A program made the position numbers and the translations under genes. Positions 63,742-64,000 of a stretch of 64,000 nucleotides of DNA are shown piece by piece. Location of the stretch: positions 45,785,120 to 45,849,119 of the forward strand of contig CM056583.1 in the NCBI GenBank assembly GCA_029721435.1. Reading direction: 5' to 3'. This DNA comes from Gymnothorax reevesii. Its lineage: Eukaryota; Chordata; Actinopteri; Anguilliformes; Muraenidae. The notes below the pieces were generated by a model. It had not been told where the DNA came from and made no database searches. It saw nothing but the letters and a program-made list of their open reading frames with translations. The stretch's first letter is position 1. Each line of letters begins with the position of its first letter.

Positions 63742-64000
63742 TCAAACACGGGATAAGCAATCAGCAATTACATTGTCTGTACCCTTCACATGCTTAATTT
63801 CCAAGTCAAACTCCTGTAAAATTAAACTCCAATTCAACAATCTCCGATTCTTGTTTTTCATCTTACTCAAAAACATTAATGGATTGTGGTCTGTGTACAC
63901 AACCATTGGCTTTTGCCCTGTACAAACATAAACATCAAAGTGTTGTAAAGAAAGGATCAGAGCCAACAGCTCCTTCTCTATTGTGGAATAGTTCCTTTAG
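63742..64000 (-). mobile_element. Ty3/gypsy pol fragment (RNase H), runs off window
   Basis: The minus-strand frame entering from the right edge reads 'NYSTIEKELLALILSLQHFD', 'VVYTDHNPLMFLSKMKNKNR', 'LLNWSLILQEFDLEIKHVKG' and 'DNVIADCLSRV', the RNase H domain that follows reverse transcriptase in gypsy pol. The frame stops at 63742, and within about 130 bases the polypurine tract and 3' LTR follow. There is no room for an integrase, so the element is either internally deleted or non-standard. The rest lies beyond the window. Confidence 0.88.

Overview
The window is vertebrate nuclear DNA, almost certainly from a ray-finned fish. Four genes can be read exon by exon with GT-AG introns, and their products match the vertebrate RAD1, BRIX1, DNAJC21 and AGXT2 proteins, which are also neighbours on human chromosome 5p13. 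The rest is mostly introns and intergenic DNA packed with fish-type repeats: hAT miniature elements, Tc1-like transposons, an RTE-like LINE with a GGAT-repeat tail, an I-type LINE with RNase H, a 5S-rRNA-headed SINE and a Ty3/gypsy fragment. I cannot name the species.

Layout. Positions 1-8998 hold no host coding exon; they carry an LTR-like block, a GGGGATAT-type repeat, a SINE-like remnant, a LINE with a 12-bp target duplication, two sibling hAT MITEs and a LINE 3' end. RAD1 (9003-12202, +, 5 coding exons, 279 aa) is followed by 3.6 kb of repeats that include a degraded minus-strand element and a palindromic MITE ending 129 bp before the BRIX1 start codon. BRIX1 (15858-22985, +, 10 exons, 343 aa) and DNAJC21 (24479-41202, +, 12 exons, 537 aa) follow in the same orientation. 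From 41203 to 50758 there is repeat-rich intergenic DNA with several modules built of diverged 140-170 bp tandem units. AGXT2 (50759 to about 63075, -) runs towards DNAJC21; only its last seven coding exons (254 aa) lie in the window, and the 5' part is beyond position 64000, where a gypsy-type insertion fills the intron.

Function. RAD1 is part of the 9-1-1 DNA-damage clamp. BRIX1 and DNAJC21 both act in maturation of the 60S ribosomal subunit, in the nucleolus and later in pre-60S factor recycling. AGXT2 is a mitochondrial PLP-dependent aminotransferase unrelated to the others. These are housekeeping genes; nothing suggests an operon-like or defence system. Every spliced reading frame closes exactly, so the four gene models are well supported. 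The most unusual points are a partial tandem duplication of an AGXT2 exon, a RAD1 orientation that differs from the divergent mammalian RAD1/BRIX1 pair, several large fold-back elements, and a recurring class of repeats with internal tandem arrays.
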